DNA from: Candidatus Goldiibacteriota bacterium HGW-Goldbacteria-1
Lineage (GTDB): Bacteria > Oederibacteriota > PGYV01
Length of the DNA: 64,000 nucleotides
NCBI GenBank assembly: GCA_002839855.1
Contig: PGYV01000002.1
Location: forward strand, 62,786 to 126,785
Direction of reading: 5' to 3'
Shown piece by piece: positions 55,301 to 62,522 of this stretch. Position 1 is the stretch's first letter. Every line of letters begins with the position of its first letter. The notes beneath the pieces were generated by a model. The model made no database searches. It saw nothing but the letters and a program-made list of their open reading frames with translations, and had not been told where the DNA came from. The translations under genes and the position numbers were made by a program.

Positions 55301-55507
55301 ATCACCACTTTAAGCGGAGTGCATGTGCGGACGCTTATTGAAAGTACATCAGAACAGGGAATAACTAAAAATCTGCCATTTGAAAGCGGTGACATTTTCT
55401 GGGACGGCACAAATCAGTCCGGTAAGAAAGTGGCATCCGGCGCTTATCTTATTGTGCTTGAAATGGACGGCGTAAGGGTAATAGAAAAAGCAGCTGTAGT
55501 TAAATAA
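52337..55507 (+). CDS. Secreted protein of ten FN3 domains with FlgD/CTD-like end
   Basis: A 1056-residue protein with signal peptide 1-19 (GFAMAAP). Ten fibronectin type III modules of about 90-95 residues follow, each with the '...L.W..p......Y.iyRs' core, for example LTATAYSNYAELSWDNPG, LSWSAVQSQEITGYKIYRST and VRLVWSSINPDSYSVYRKT. The last 75 residues form a FlgD/type IX-like module: IRVFSNLVDLSKGEKLRLKY, KFYITTLSGVHVRTL, FWDGTNQSGKKVASGAYLIV. The gene lies 31 bases after the SprA-family gene, so it may be a cargo or an extracellular partner of that pore (inference). A cell-surface adhesive or structural role is likely. Confidence 0.82.
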   Translation: MKKLFLTALLMLLSGFAMAAPYAVTGLSVYNCGGIKLVWDAPSDTSTAVSYVINRSVISAGPFDLTVTASVNNYYDASADTTLAYYYTVKSVDFTGATGAASAAKSTLPASPENLQAVPYNAKNMLSWQPSSDGAVESYNIYRSSGYGFKILNNTYSTEYTDESAANGTLYWYRVASLKTNQEGACACSASAKPYIPPFPVSAVDAFVEAGELTAAWTMSALQGTYEIDSFKIFRSTSYGDESFSPASVTYTSYSETLPLAGQLYYYAVRTIDTQGNSSPAYWFSAYNPGLPSVPLGLTVTAANAARINISWQANPAAEDITAYQVIRNSAIIATKATPTAASYEDMDVVLGNTYSYYIQAINSFGTGDGSSAVTQTVIPAPPAGLTATTGVLPGTVYLNWADNNAEENIQTYNIYRATSAVTFNYTTPYLSTGTAGVTDAAVVTGTPYFYSVSAVTETAYESFSEIVSAMAVTYAAQPENLTATAYSNYAELSWDNPGASYAIASFKIYKSTDGSVFNYLASVSPPQFNDAGLTNGSTYYYRVSAVNIYGESTHSEHVTITPQAGYFTEPKNLTATAEAGDGRIILSWSAVQSQEITGYKIYRSTVSGSYDTVPYATAVTITAYTDSAAATLTTYYYKVSGYGVSETAKSAEVSAAPFIRPGPALNLTLTSLYDRVYLTWDSPANDYTYKTTVKYNIYRSTSSLSYSQSAFTALASEYTGASYIDAQINTAGTYYYKIKVIDDMGNEDTSTTGVQIVLSGVMEPPAVLKGVASNKQVRLVWSSINPDSYSVYRKTTQTAAEFGAPIAYNLGFDVKEYVDSNVENNITYIYAVAAVNDSGEGPKSNPVYVTPYLASGLPADASVKFEIENKKDVRLWWNPASDGTYQVAGYSVFRSNDNGYSYVHLSVTAASVVEYTDTATEWDNNYLYMVRVVDSGGNTDATYTPVKVELPLPKNKIRVFSNLVDLSKGEKLRLKYLLVKSGKLKFYITTLSGVHVRTLIESTSEQGITKNLPFESGDIFWDGTNQSGKKVASGAYLIVLEMDGVRVIEKAAVVK

Positions 55508-55530
55508 GAGAATAAAGCAGGGGTTACTAA

Positions 55531-57282
55531 ATGGGAAGAATACAGGTGCTGCCGGCTAATGTGGCAAACCAGATAGCGGCAGGCGAAGTGGTTGTAAGGC
55601 CTGCGTCGTGCGTAAAGGAACTTCTGGAAAATGCAATTGACGCGGGCGCGAAAAATATTACAATCAATATTGAAGACGCCGGGAAAAAATTAATAGAGAT
55701 AAAAGACGACGGCTGCGGTATGGATGAAACAGACGCCGTTAATTCTTTTTTAAGGCATGCCACTTCAAAGATAACCGCGATAAAAGACCTGGATTCAATT
55801 CAGACGCTGGGGTTTCGCGGGGAGGCGCTGGCATCTATTGCCTCTGTTTCGCGGATGGAAATGATAACCAGGACGCTAAAAGATGAAGCCGCAACAAGGA
55901 TACTTTTTGAAAACGGCAAAATTCAGAAAAATGAAAAGGCCGCGGCAAACCCGGGCACTATTATAAGGGTAAGGGACCTTTTTTATAATACGCCGGCACG
56001 CCTGAAATTCTTAAAATCCAAATACACGGAAGAAGCGCAGATAATTGATACGGTTATGTCACAGGGGTTATCAAAAGAAGATATTTCCCTTAAACTTTTT
56101 ATTGACGGAAAAGAAGCGGTGGTTTTTCCGCCGGGGGCGGATTTTAAGGAAAAAGTCTGCGCGGTATTCGGAAATGAAGCCTGCGCCGCTTTATTGGAAA
56201 TAGGCGAATACACGGATAACATCAAGATAACGGGTTTCATCTGCGCGCCGTCTGTCACCAAAACCAACCGTTCCGGGCAGTTTATGTTTGTCAACGGGCG
56301 CGTGATTTCAAGCAGGGCTCTGTCATACGCCGTCTATGAAGGGTACGGCACCCTTCTAATGAAAGGCAATTACCCGGTGACTTTCATATTTATAGACATA
56401 AACCCGTCTTTTGTGGATGTCAACGTGCACCCTACAAAAGCGGAAGTAAAATTCAGAAATGAACATGACATTTATGTCCTTATAAAAAAGGCAGTGGAAA
56501 ACGCTCTGGCAGCGGGCAATTTAACCAGAAACGCATATGCTGATGTTTTTGACGGCAATCAGAATCAGGACAGCTATAAAAACGCGGTGGGAGAATCCGT
56601 AAACAGATTTTTTTCAAATGAATCGCACCAGCTGTTTACGTCGCCGCTTGTTTCAGGGCCAAGGGAAGATGTCTCTTTTCAGACGCAGTCTCAGCGAAGG
56701 CAGTATTTTAATTTCAGGTTTTTAGGGCAGGTCAATCTTACTTATATAGTGGGTGAAGAACAGGGAAACCTTGTAATAATTGACCAGCACGCGGCGCATG
56801 AAAAAGTGCTTTTTGAGGAAATAATGAAAGAGATTAATTCCGGGAAAGTAAGAATTCAGGAAATGCTGATACCGGAAGTGGTGGAAATGACACCCGCGGA
56901 AAAACTTACCGTGGAAAATAATATGGAAGTTTTCATAAAAATGGGAATAGAGCTGGAGCCGTTTGGCGGCAATGCTTTTGGCATAAGGGCTCACCCCGTA
57001 ATTATTAAAAATAAAGCCATAGGAAATATAGTAAAAGCGGTTGTTGACGCATTAAAAGAAAAAGGGACGGCAAGCGCGGATGAAGCTATGAAAGACGCGG
57101 CCGCCACAATGGCGTGCAGGGCGGCGTATAAAGCGGGCGACGCGCTTAACCAGAATGAAATAGAGGCGCTGCTTACCCGGTATTTTGAAATAGACGCGCC
57201 GTTTTCATGCCCTCACGGAAGGCCGCCTATCGTTAAAATTGGGTTTGAAGAAATTGAAAAAATGTTCAAAAGAAAACTGTAA
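55531..57282 (+). CDS. mutL: DNA mismatch repair protein MutL (endonuclease type)
   Basis: A 583-residue protein. The GHKL ATPase has VKELLENAIDAGAKNI (motif I, about 29-44), DDGCGM, RHATSKI, GFRGEALASIASV and YNTPARLKFLK. The C-terminal part carries DQHAAHEKVLFEE (about 417-429), the DQHA(x)2E(x)4E metal motif of MutL nickases, plus ACRAAYK and CPHGRPP. It should nick the nascent strand itself, as in organisms without MutH. It lies 23 bases after the FN3 gene with the start at ATG; miaA follows after 61 bases, an order common in bacteria. Confidence 0.97.
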   Translation: MGRIQVLPANVANQIAAGEVVVRPASCVKELLENAIDAGAKNITINIEDAGKKLIEIKDDGCGMDETDAVNSFLRHATSKITAIKDLDSIQTLGFRGEALASIASVSRMEMITRTLKDEAATRILFENGKIQKNEKAAANPGTIIRVRDLFYNTPARLKFLKSKYTEEAQIIDTVMSQGLSKEDISLKLFIDGKEAVVFPPGADFKEKVCAVFGNEACAALLEIGEYTDNIKITGFICAPSVTKTNRSGQFMFVNGRVISSRALSYAVYEGYGTLLMKGNYPVTFIFIDINPSFVDVNVHPTKAEVKFRNEHDIYVLIKKAVENALAAGNLTRNAYADVFDGNQNQDSYKNAVGESVNRFFSNESHQLFTSPLVSGPREDVSFQTQSQRRQYFNFRFLGQVNLTYIVGEEQGNLVIIDQHAAHEKVLFEEIMKEINSGKVRIQEMLIPEVVEMTPAEKLTVENNMEVFIKMGIELEPFGGNAFGIRAHPVIIKNKAIGNIVKAVVDALKEKGTASADEAMKDAAATMACRAAYKAGDALNQNEIEALLTRYFEIDAPFSCPHGRPPIVKIGFEEIEKMFKRKL

Positions 57283-57343
57283 GAATAACATTGCGTAAAA
57301 TCCGATAAGATTATCTTTGTCTTAATAACAAGGAGACGGAATA

Positions 57344-58264
57344 ATGTTTATGGTAATCTGCGGCCCTACAGCCTCGGGCAAGTCTGCCATTGCGGTGGAA
57401 ACGGCCGCGGTTTTAAACGGCGAAATAATATCTTCCGATTCCATGCAGGTTTACCGGGATATGGATATAGGCACAAATAAAATTTCAATTGAAGCTCAAA
57501 AAGGTATTCCTCATCATCTTATCGGCATAATTGACCCTGAAAGCGCTTATTCAGCAGCTATGTTTAAAAAAGACGCGGAATCGCTTTTGGATGAAATAAA
57601 AAAAAGAAACAGCCTTCCTATTATATGCGGAGGAACAGGTTTATACATAGACGGCATAATTAAGGGCCTTGCTGTATCAGGGGAAGTTGATGAGTATATA
57701 AAAGAACGTATAAGGCGCCTTGAAAAAGAAAAGGGCGCGGAGTATCTTTATGAAATGCTGAAAGCAAAAGATCCGCAGGAAGCAGATGTTATTGACAGAA
57801 AAAATCCCCGCAGGCTTACAAGGGCGCTTGAAATAATTGAATCAACGGGCAAAAAAGTCTCGGATATAAAAAAAAGCACCGCGCAGACGGCATACAAAGA
57901 TGAATACATGATATTCGTAATTGACGCGCAAAAAGATGTGCTTTACAGCCGTATTGACAGGCGTGTGGACGCGATGGTAAATGACGGCCTGTTTGAAGAG
58001 GTTGAAGCTTTGTTAAAAAAAGGAATAAAGGCTGATTCCGTGCCTATGCAGGCGATAGGGTATAAAGAAGCTGCCATGTATATTTCAGGGGCGGAAAAAA
58101 AGGAAGATGTAATAATGATGATAAAACAGGCCACGCGCAATTACGCCAAACGCCAGCTTACATGGTTTAAACGCTATAAAAATGCGCATCGGATAGATGC
58201 CACAAATGGGGATGAAAAAAAGGCCGCGCAGGACGTAATTAAAGCGTGGAAAAGCCAAAGCTGA
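57344..58264 (+). CDS. miaA: tRNA dimethylallyltransferase MiaA
   Basis: A 306-residue enzyme that isopentenylates A37 of UNN-reading tRNAs. CGPTASGKSAIAVETA (P-loop, 5-20), DSMQVYRDMDIGTNK (about 33-47), PHHLIGIIDP, GGTGLYIDGI, VPMQAIGYKEAAMYI and RQLTWFKRY are all family signatures. AAGGAGACGG precedes the ATG. It follows mutL. Confidence 0.97.
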   Translation: MFMVICGPTASGKSAIAVETAAVLNGEIISSDSMQVYRDMDIGTNKISIEAQKGIPHHLIGIIDPESAYSAAMFKKDAESLLDEIKKRNSLPIICGGTGLYIDGIIKGLAVSGEVDEYIKERIRRLEKEKGAEYLYEMLKAKDPQEADVIDRKNPRRLTRALEIIESTGKKVSDIKKSTAQTAYKDEYMIFVIDAQKDVLYSRIDRRVDAMVNDGLFEEVEALLKKGIKADSVPMQAIGYKEAAMYISGAEKKEDVIMMIKQATRNYAKRQLTWFKRYKNAHRIDATNGDEKKAAQDVIKAWKSQS

Positions 58265-58321
58265 TGTGTTAATATTTTTCTTAATTGCAGTCAGGCTTCT
58301 TATTGAACCCGGAAGGAAAAA

Positions 58322-59572
58322 ATGAAAAAAATATTTTCAAATTTAAATTTTATGCTGCTGATGGCCGTGCAGACAGTGGAGCAGATAGGCGACAGCCTTA
58401 CGCTTATGGCGCTTATAGCGTGGGCCATGCAGTCATCCGGCGCGGCGCACGCGTCAACCGCAAATATGACCATTATTCTTTTCTGGATAGGAGTCCCAAT
58501 ACTGCTGGTTGGGCCGTTTAGCGGCGTTTTGATTGACCGGTTTAAAAGAAAAAATCTTCTTGCGTCGGCCACCGCTTCAAAAGGGATTTTTATACTTCTT
58601 ATTTTTATGTATATGTCCGGTTATTCCCAAAACGCATGGCCTGCGGCGCTTCTGTATTTTTTTGTATTTATGAAATCATTTTCCACGCAGTTTTTTGTAC
58701 CCGCAAAATCGGCTTTTATTCCGGATGTGGTGGGGGATGAAAATGCCCTTGTAAAAGCCAATTCGCTTTCTGCCACGCTGATGGTAATAACGCAGATTTT
58801 TACCTACGCGGCCGCGGGAATCCTTATAGCGCAGTTTGGTTACAAAGTTATACTTATGGCAAGCGCCGCGTTATATATTCCGGCGCTTCTGCTTATCCTT
58901 CTGATTAATTCCGCCGAGAAACATGAAGAAAAAGGGCATTTTGAATCCTGGGGACACGCCATTGTGGATTTAAAGGAAGGTTTTGTTTTTATGTTTTCAG
59001 GCGAGCGTATAAAATTTGTCACAAGAAGGGTATTTGTCCTTATGATTTGCGCTATTGTATTTTACATCTCGCTTACCGGCGGTTTTTTAAAGGAAATAAC
59101 GGCAGCCACAGGTTTAAAGCTGGAAGATATAAAAGCCCTTGGTTTTGTTCAGGCCGCGCTTGGGCTTGGGCTTGTGGCAGGGGTGGTGTTCCTTGAAAGG
59201 CTTATAAAAAGATTCGGCGAAATTAATCTGATAAGGATTGTATTTCCGGCTGTGGGGCTGGTTTTATCCGCTGTTTATTTTTTCAGAAATTTTTATTTTC
59301 TGCTGGCTTGTGGCTTTCTGGCGGGAATGGCGGGTGTTATTCTGCTGTCAATCGCGGAAACCGTGGTACAGAAAGATTCCCCCTCGGATATGCGCGGCAG
59401 GGTTTTTTCCGCTTATTATCTGTTCCGCAATACAGGGCCTTTAATAGCCGCGGCGCTGGCAGGGCTTCTGGTAAGGTTTATGGAAGAAAGCGCGATAGCG
59501 CTGGCGGCGGTTTTGTGCCTTGTGGTATATGGAATGGTTAATCTGGTATTTAATAAAAGCCGGAAGAATTAG
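58322..59572 (+). CDS. MFS transporter
   Basis: A 416-residue polytopic protein with about 12 hydrophobic segments. An early cytoplasmic loop has GVLIDRFKRKNLLASATASK (motif A-like), and STQFFVPAKSAFIPDVVGDE with ENALVKANSLSATLM is typical of the MFS_3/enterobactin-exporter-like branch. The C-terminal SPSDMRGRVFSAYYLFRNTG is also characteristic. Substrate unknown; the branch is mainly drug or siderophore efflux. GGAAGGA precedes the ATG. Confidence 0.9.
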   Translation: MKKIFSNLNFMLLMAVQTVEQIGDSLTLMALIAWAMQSSGAAHASTANMTIILFWIGVPILLVGPFSGVLIDRFKRKNLLASATASKGIFILLIFMYMSGYSQNAWPAALLYFFVFMKSFSTQFFVPAKSAFIPDVVGDENALVKANSLSATLMVITQIFTYAAAGILIAQFGYKVILMASAALYIPALLLILLINSAEKHEEKGHFESWGHAIVDLKEGFVFMFSGERIKFVTRRVFVLMICAIVFYISLTGGFLKEITAATGLKLEDIKALGFVQAALGLGLVAGVVFLERLIKRFGEINLIRIVFPAVGLVLSAVYFFRNFYFLLACGFLAGMAGVILLSIAETVVQKDSPSDMRGRVFSAYYLFRNTGPLIAAALAGLLVRFMEESAIALAAVLCLVVYGMVNLVFNKSRKN

Positions 59573-59575
59573 TTT

Positions 59576-60127
59576 ATGGCAGATATAAGGCAGCCGCGTC
59601 CGGGGAAACTTATATGTTCTTTAATTTATTCGGATGAAAGCGCTTATACCGGCGCGCTGACTGAACTGAAAACTACATATGGGCAGACTGATTTTGAAAC
59701 ACAGCAGGCGCCGTTTACTCATACGGCATATTACGGCGAAGAAATGGGAAACCGCTTAAAACGCAGGTTTGTCTCGTTTGAAAAGCCGGTTACGCCTGAT
59801 GCTCTTGCGCCGGCAAAAGCACTTACAATTGAAATAGAAAAAAAATATCTTAATGAAAATGGCGGAAGAATTATAAATATTGACCCGGGTTTTCTGTGCC
59901 AGGCAAAACTTGTTCTTGCATCGGCAAAAAACTTCAGCCACCGGGTTTATATGTCGCAGGGCATATATGGAGAATCCACGCTTAGGTTTAACACGGATAC
60001 AAAGTCTTACGAGCCCTGGCCGTGGACGTATCCTGACTATACACAGGCGGAAATTATAGGCGTGTTTAATAAAATAAGGGGTATTTTAACAGAGCAGGCA
60101 TATAAAAGCGGAGAAAAGAAGCGTTAA
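59576..60127 (+). CDS. DUF4416 family protein
   Basis: A 183-residue protein starting three bases after the MFS stop. It carries the conserved DUF4416 phrases: PGKLICSLIYSDESAY, HTAYYGEEMGNRLKRRFVSF, IINIDPGFLCQAKLVLASAK, NFSHRVYMSQGIYGESTL and WTYPDYTQAEIIGVFNKIR. The family is widespread in anaerobes and candidate phyla and has no known function. There is no signal peptide; it is probably cytoplasmic. It is likely co-transcribed with the MFS gene. Confidence 0.9.
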   Translation: MADIRQPRPGKLICSLIYSDESAYTGALTELKTTYGQTDFETQQAPFTHTAYYGEEMGNRLKRRFVSFEKPVTPDALAPAKALTIEIEKKYLNENGGRIINIDPGFLCQAKLVLASAKNFSHRVYMSQGIYGESTLRFNTDTKSYEPWPWTYPDYTQAEIIGVFNKIRGILTEQAYKSGEKKR

Positions 60128-60194
60128 AAATGAACCGAAAACAGCCGAAAAACCATTGTTTTAAGGCGGTTTCAAGCAAATGTGTTTTTTTTGT

Positions 60195-60223
60195 TTGACA
60201 GTCAAAGGGCTATTATGTTAAAT
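60195..60223 (+). promoter_or_regulatory. Probable promoter of the 60.4-kb PorV-type gene
   Basis: A perfect TTGACA (60195-60200) and TTAAAT (60218-60223) with 17-base spacing, leaving an untranslated leader of about 140 bases before the GTG. No riboswitch recognised in it. Confidence 0.5.
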
Positions 60224-60367
60224 TGTTTTATCAGATACTGCATTTTTTGTATTGCGGAAAGTGATTTTAGAATGGCGCGCCTGTGCGCGTCAATTTAAAT
60301 ATTTATGCTGTTTTTTTGCCCGTATATTTATTTTCGGGATACATATTAGGAATAGCGGAGGACAATT

Positions 60368-62509
60368 GTGCGCATAAAAAGTGTAATTCTGTCCATTTTT
60401 GCAGTTATTATTTTATTTGCAGCGGTTCCGTTTGTGTCTGCGGACGATTTTACCGATACGCTGCAGATTACCTGGGAGAAAGTTAAAGAACCGTTTTTTG
60501 ATAAATACAATCCTTTTGGAACAGGTGCAAGGGCAATAGGGATGGGAGAGGCTTTTTCAGCTATTGCTGACGACTCTTCCACGGTATATTACAATCCTGC
60601 CGGCCTTGCGCAGATGGATCATAATGAAATTTTCTGGACAGGCGGAAGTTATTATGGCGGTGTCCCTTATACCGGATTTGCGTCTTTCACAATGGCGCTG
60701 GGAGGGCAGTATTTCGGCCTTTCGTATGAAAAACTTTATCATCCAATAGGCAGGTATCCGGAGAAAGTCGTTATACCGGTACGCATTGGCAATGCAGGTG
60801 TTCCTCCTCCAACTCCTCTTTTTTATACAGAAAATATTGACATAACTGTTGGTACTTATGACTGGTTTGGCGGCGCAGGAATGGGCGGGCTTGACCCTTC
60901 GTGGCAGGAATTTTTAGGCGATAAATACAGGAAGTACATAAACCTTCCTTTTCAGACAAATAGCGTGCTTTTAACATATGCCACTCCTTTAACCTCGGAC
61001 AAAAGTTTTAACTTTGGCGTAAACGTTAAATATATGTTTACTGATGCTGATGCTAAAAAAATTATTACTGATGAATTTGACGCATGGTCATGGGGGCTGG
61101 ATGTGGGCTTCCTTTACAAGCTGCGCCTTATTGAATTCTTAAAAGACCTTAATATTTCAATTATGTTAAGGGATGTTTCGGGACAGATGAAGAGGTACAA
61201 GACCGGAATAGAAAAAAACTTATTTTTTACTTCAACCATCGGGCTTTCAATGCGCACAACGCAGCTTATAGAAAAAGAAGTCACAAGTTTTTCCGTTGAT
61301 TTTAATTCTGTAAATGACCCGGGCGTTTTAGAGCAGGAAAGATACAGGTTTAATTTTGGAGCGGAGCAGTGGTTTATAGACGGCCATTTTGCGGTAAGGG
61401 GCGGCCTTGTGGATGTTATGTATCCCGGCACGTGGAGGGCGTCTTTGGGCTTGTCAGCCAAGTATATTTTTGGAATTGATTACGCATATGTATTTGGAGT
61501 TCCGCTTGGACAGGATGCTGAAAACGAAAGCGATTCGCACTGGATATCGCTGCACTGGGAATGGGGTAAAGTTGTAAGAAAGCTTCCCACACCGGATGTT
61601 TTTGCCGCGGTAGAACCAATTTCTTTTGCTCCTAAAAACGGAGAAACTGTAATTTTCAAGCTTAACGCGGATTCAAAAGCGGGAATAGACAGGTGGGCGC
61701 TTAACATACTTGATAAAAACAATAACCTTGTTAAATCTTATGTGGATATAGGCGCTCCGCCTTCGCAGATTATATGGAATGGCACGGATAACAAATATCA
61801 GCCCCTGTCTGACGGGGAATACACTTTTATATTTGAAGCCACGGACAAACTTGGAAGCACGGCTTCCACTCCGGTGCAGACTGTAAAGCTGTTCACTCCG
61901 GTGCTTGAAGCTGTAAATAAAGAAGCACTGAATAAATTAAAAATTCTTTTAAAACAGATCGGCGACAGAGACCTTGCGGAAGACAACGCTCAGATGGCAA
62001 ACGCGAAAGCGGGCGTGGAAGAGTGGAAGGCAATAAAAGGCAAACCGACACCGGTTCCTCCTCCTCCCGCAGGCACAATACCGGAGCCGCTTCCTTTAAC
62101 GGCGTTCCCGGGTTTTGAAAACTATCAGGGCGCAACGCCAAGTGCGGCAGCTGGCAATGTTAATGTGGCGGGTTTCCCGAATGTGGATTCATCCGCAATC
62201 AGGTCCGCTTACATCGCAACCGATGCTGACGGCAATAAACAGTTTATGATGGAATATGCAACGGCAAACACCATACCGCAGTATGTAATGAAAGAAGTGG
62301 CAATGATGGCCAGAAGCATAGCTGAAAGCATGGGCGGTTCCATCAGTAACATAGGTATTAATGCTTTATATGGCGGCAGCAATACGATGGCGGTCAACGT
62401 GCCTATTGCACAGGCTCAGAACTATTCAAGAGGATACATTTCCGCGGAACAGATGCTTCGCGGTGCAAATATTACGCTGAACGGCGAGATAATAAATCCT
62501 AATTATTAA
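60368..62509 (+). CDS. PorV/UPF0164-family barrel with FlgD-like Ig module and extra C-terminal domain
   Basis: A 713-residue protein with GTG start (GCGGAGGACAA upstream) and signal peptide (1-25). The signature YNPFGTGARAIGMGEAFSAI then DDSSTVYYNPAGLAQ opens a barrel of about 400 residues, with unusually long loops rich in Gly/Tyr (about 110-195). An Ig module (about 415-515) contains SFAPKNGETVIFKLNADS, IIWNGTDNKYQPLSDGEY and EATDKLGSTA. A helical stretch and Pro-rich linker (PTPVPPPPAG, about 560) lead to an unassigned C-terminal domain (about 575-713; KQFMMEYATANTIPQYVMKE, ANITLNGEIINPNY). Outer membrane location is likely. Confidence 0.85.
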   Translation: MRIKSVILSIFAVIILFAAVPFVSADDFTDTLQITWEKVKEPFFDKYNPFGTGARAIGMGEAFSAIADDSSTVYYNPAGLAQMDHNEIFWTGGSYYGGVPYTGFASFTMALGGQYFGLSYEKLYHPIGRYPEKVVIPVRIGNAGVPPPTPLFYTENIDITVGTYDWFGGAGMGGLDPSWQEFLGDKYRKYINLPFQTNSVLLTYATPLTSDKSFNFGVNVKYMFTDADAKKIITDEFDAWSWGLDVGFLYKLRLIEFLKDLNISIMLRDVSGQMKRYKTGIEKNLFFTSTIGLSMRTTQLIEKEVTSFSVDFNSVNDPGVLEQERYRFNFGAEQWFIDGHFAVRGGLVDVMYPGTWRASLGLSAKYIFGIDYAYVFGVPLGQDAENESDSHWISLHWEWGKVVRKLPTPDVFAAVEPISFAPKNGETVIFKLNADSKAGIDRWALNILDKNNNLVKSYVDIGAPPSQIIWNGTDNKYQPLSDGEYTFIFEATDKLGSTASTPVQTVKLFTPVLEAVNKEALNKLKILLKQIGDRDLAEDNAQMANAKAGVEEWKAIKGKPTPVPPPPAGTIPEPLPLTAFPGFENYQGATPSAAAGNVNVAGFPNVDSSAIRSAYIATDADGNKQFMMEYATANTIPQYVMKEVAMMARSIAESMGGSISNIGINALYGGSNTMAVNVPIAQAQNYSRGYISAEQMLRGANITLNGEIINPNY

Positions 62510-62522
62510 AAGAGAGGGGAAC

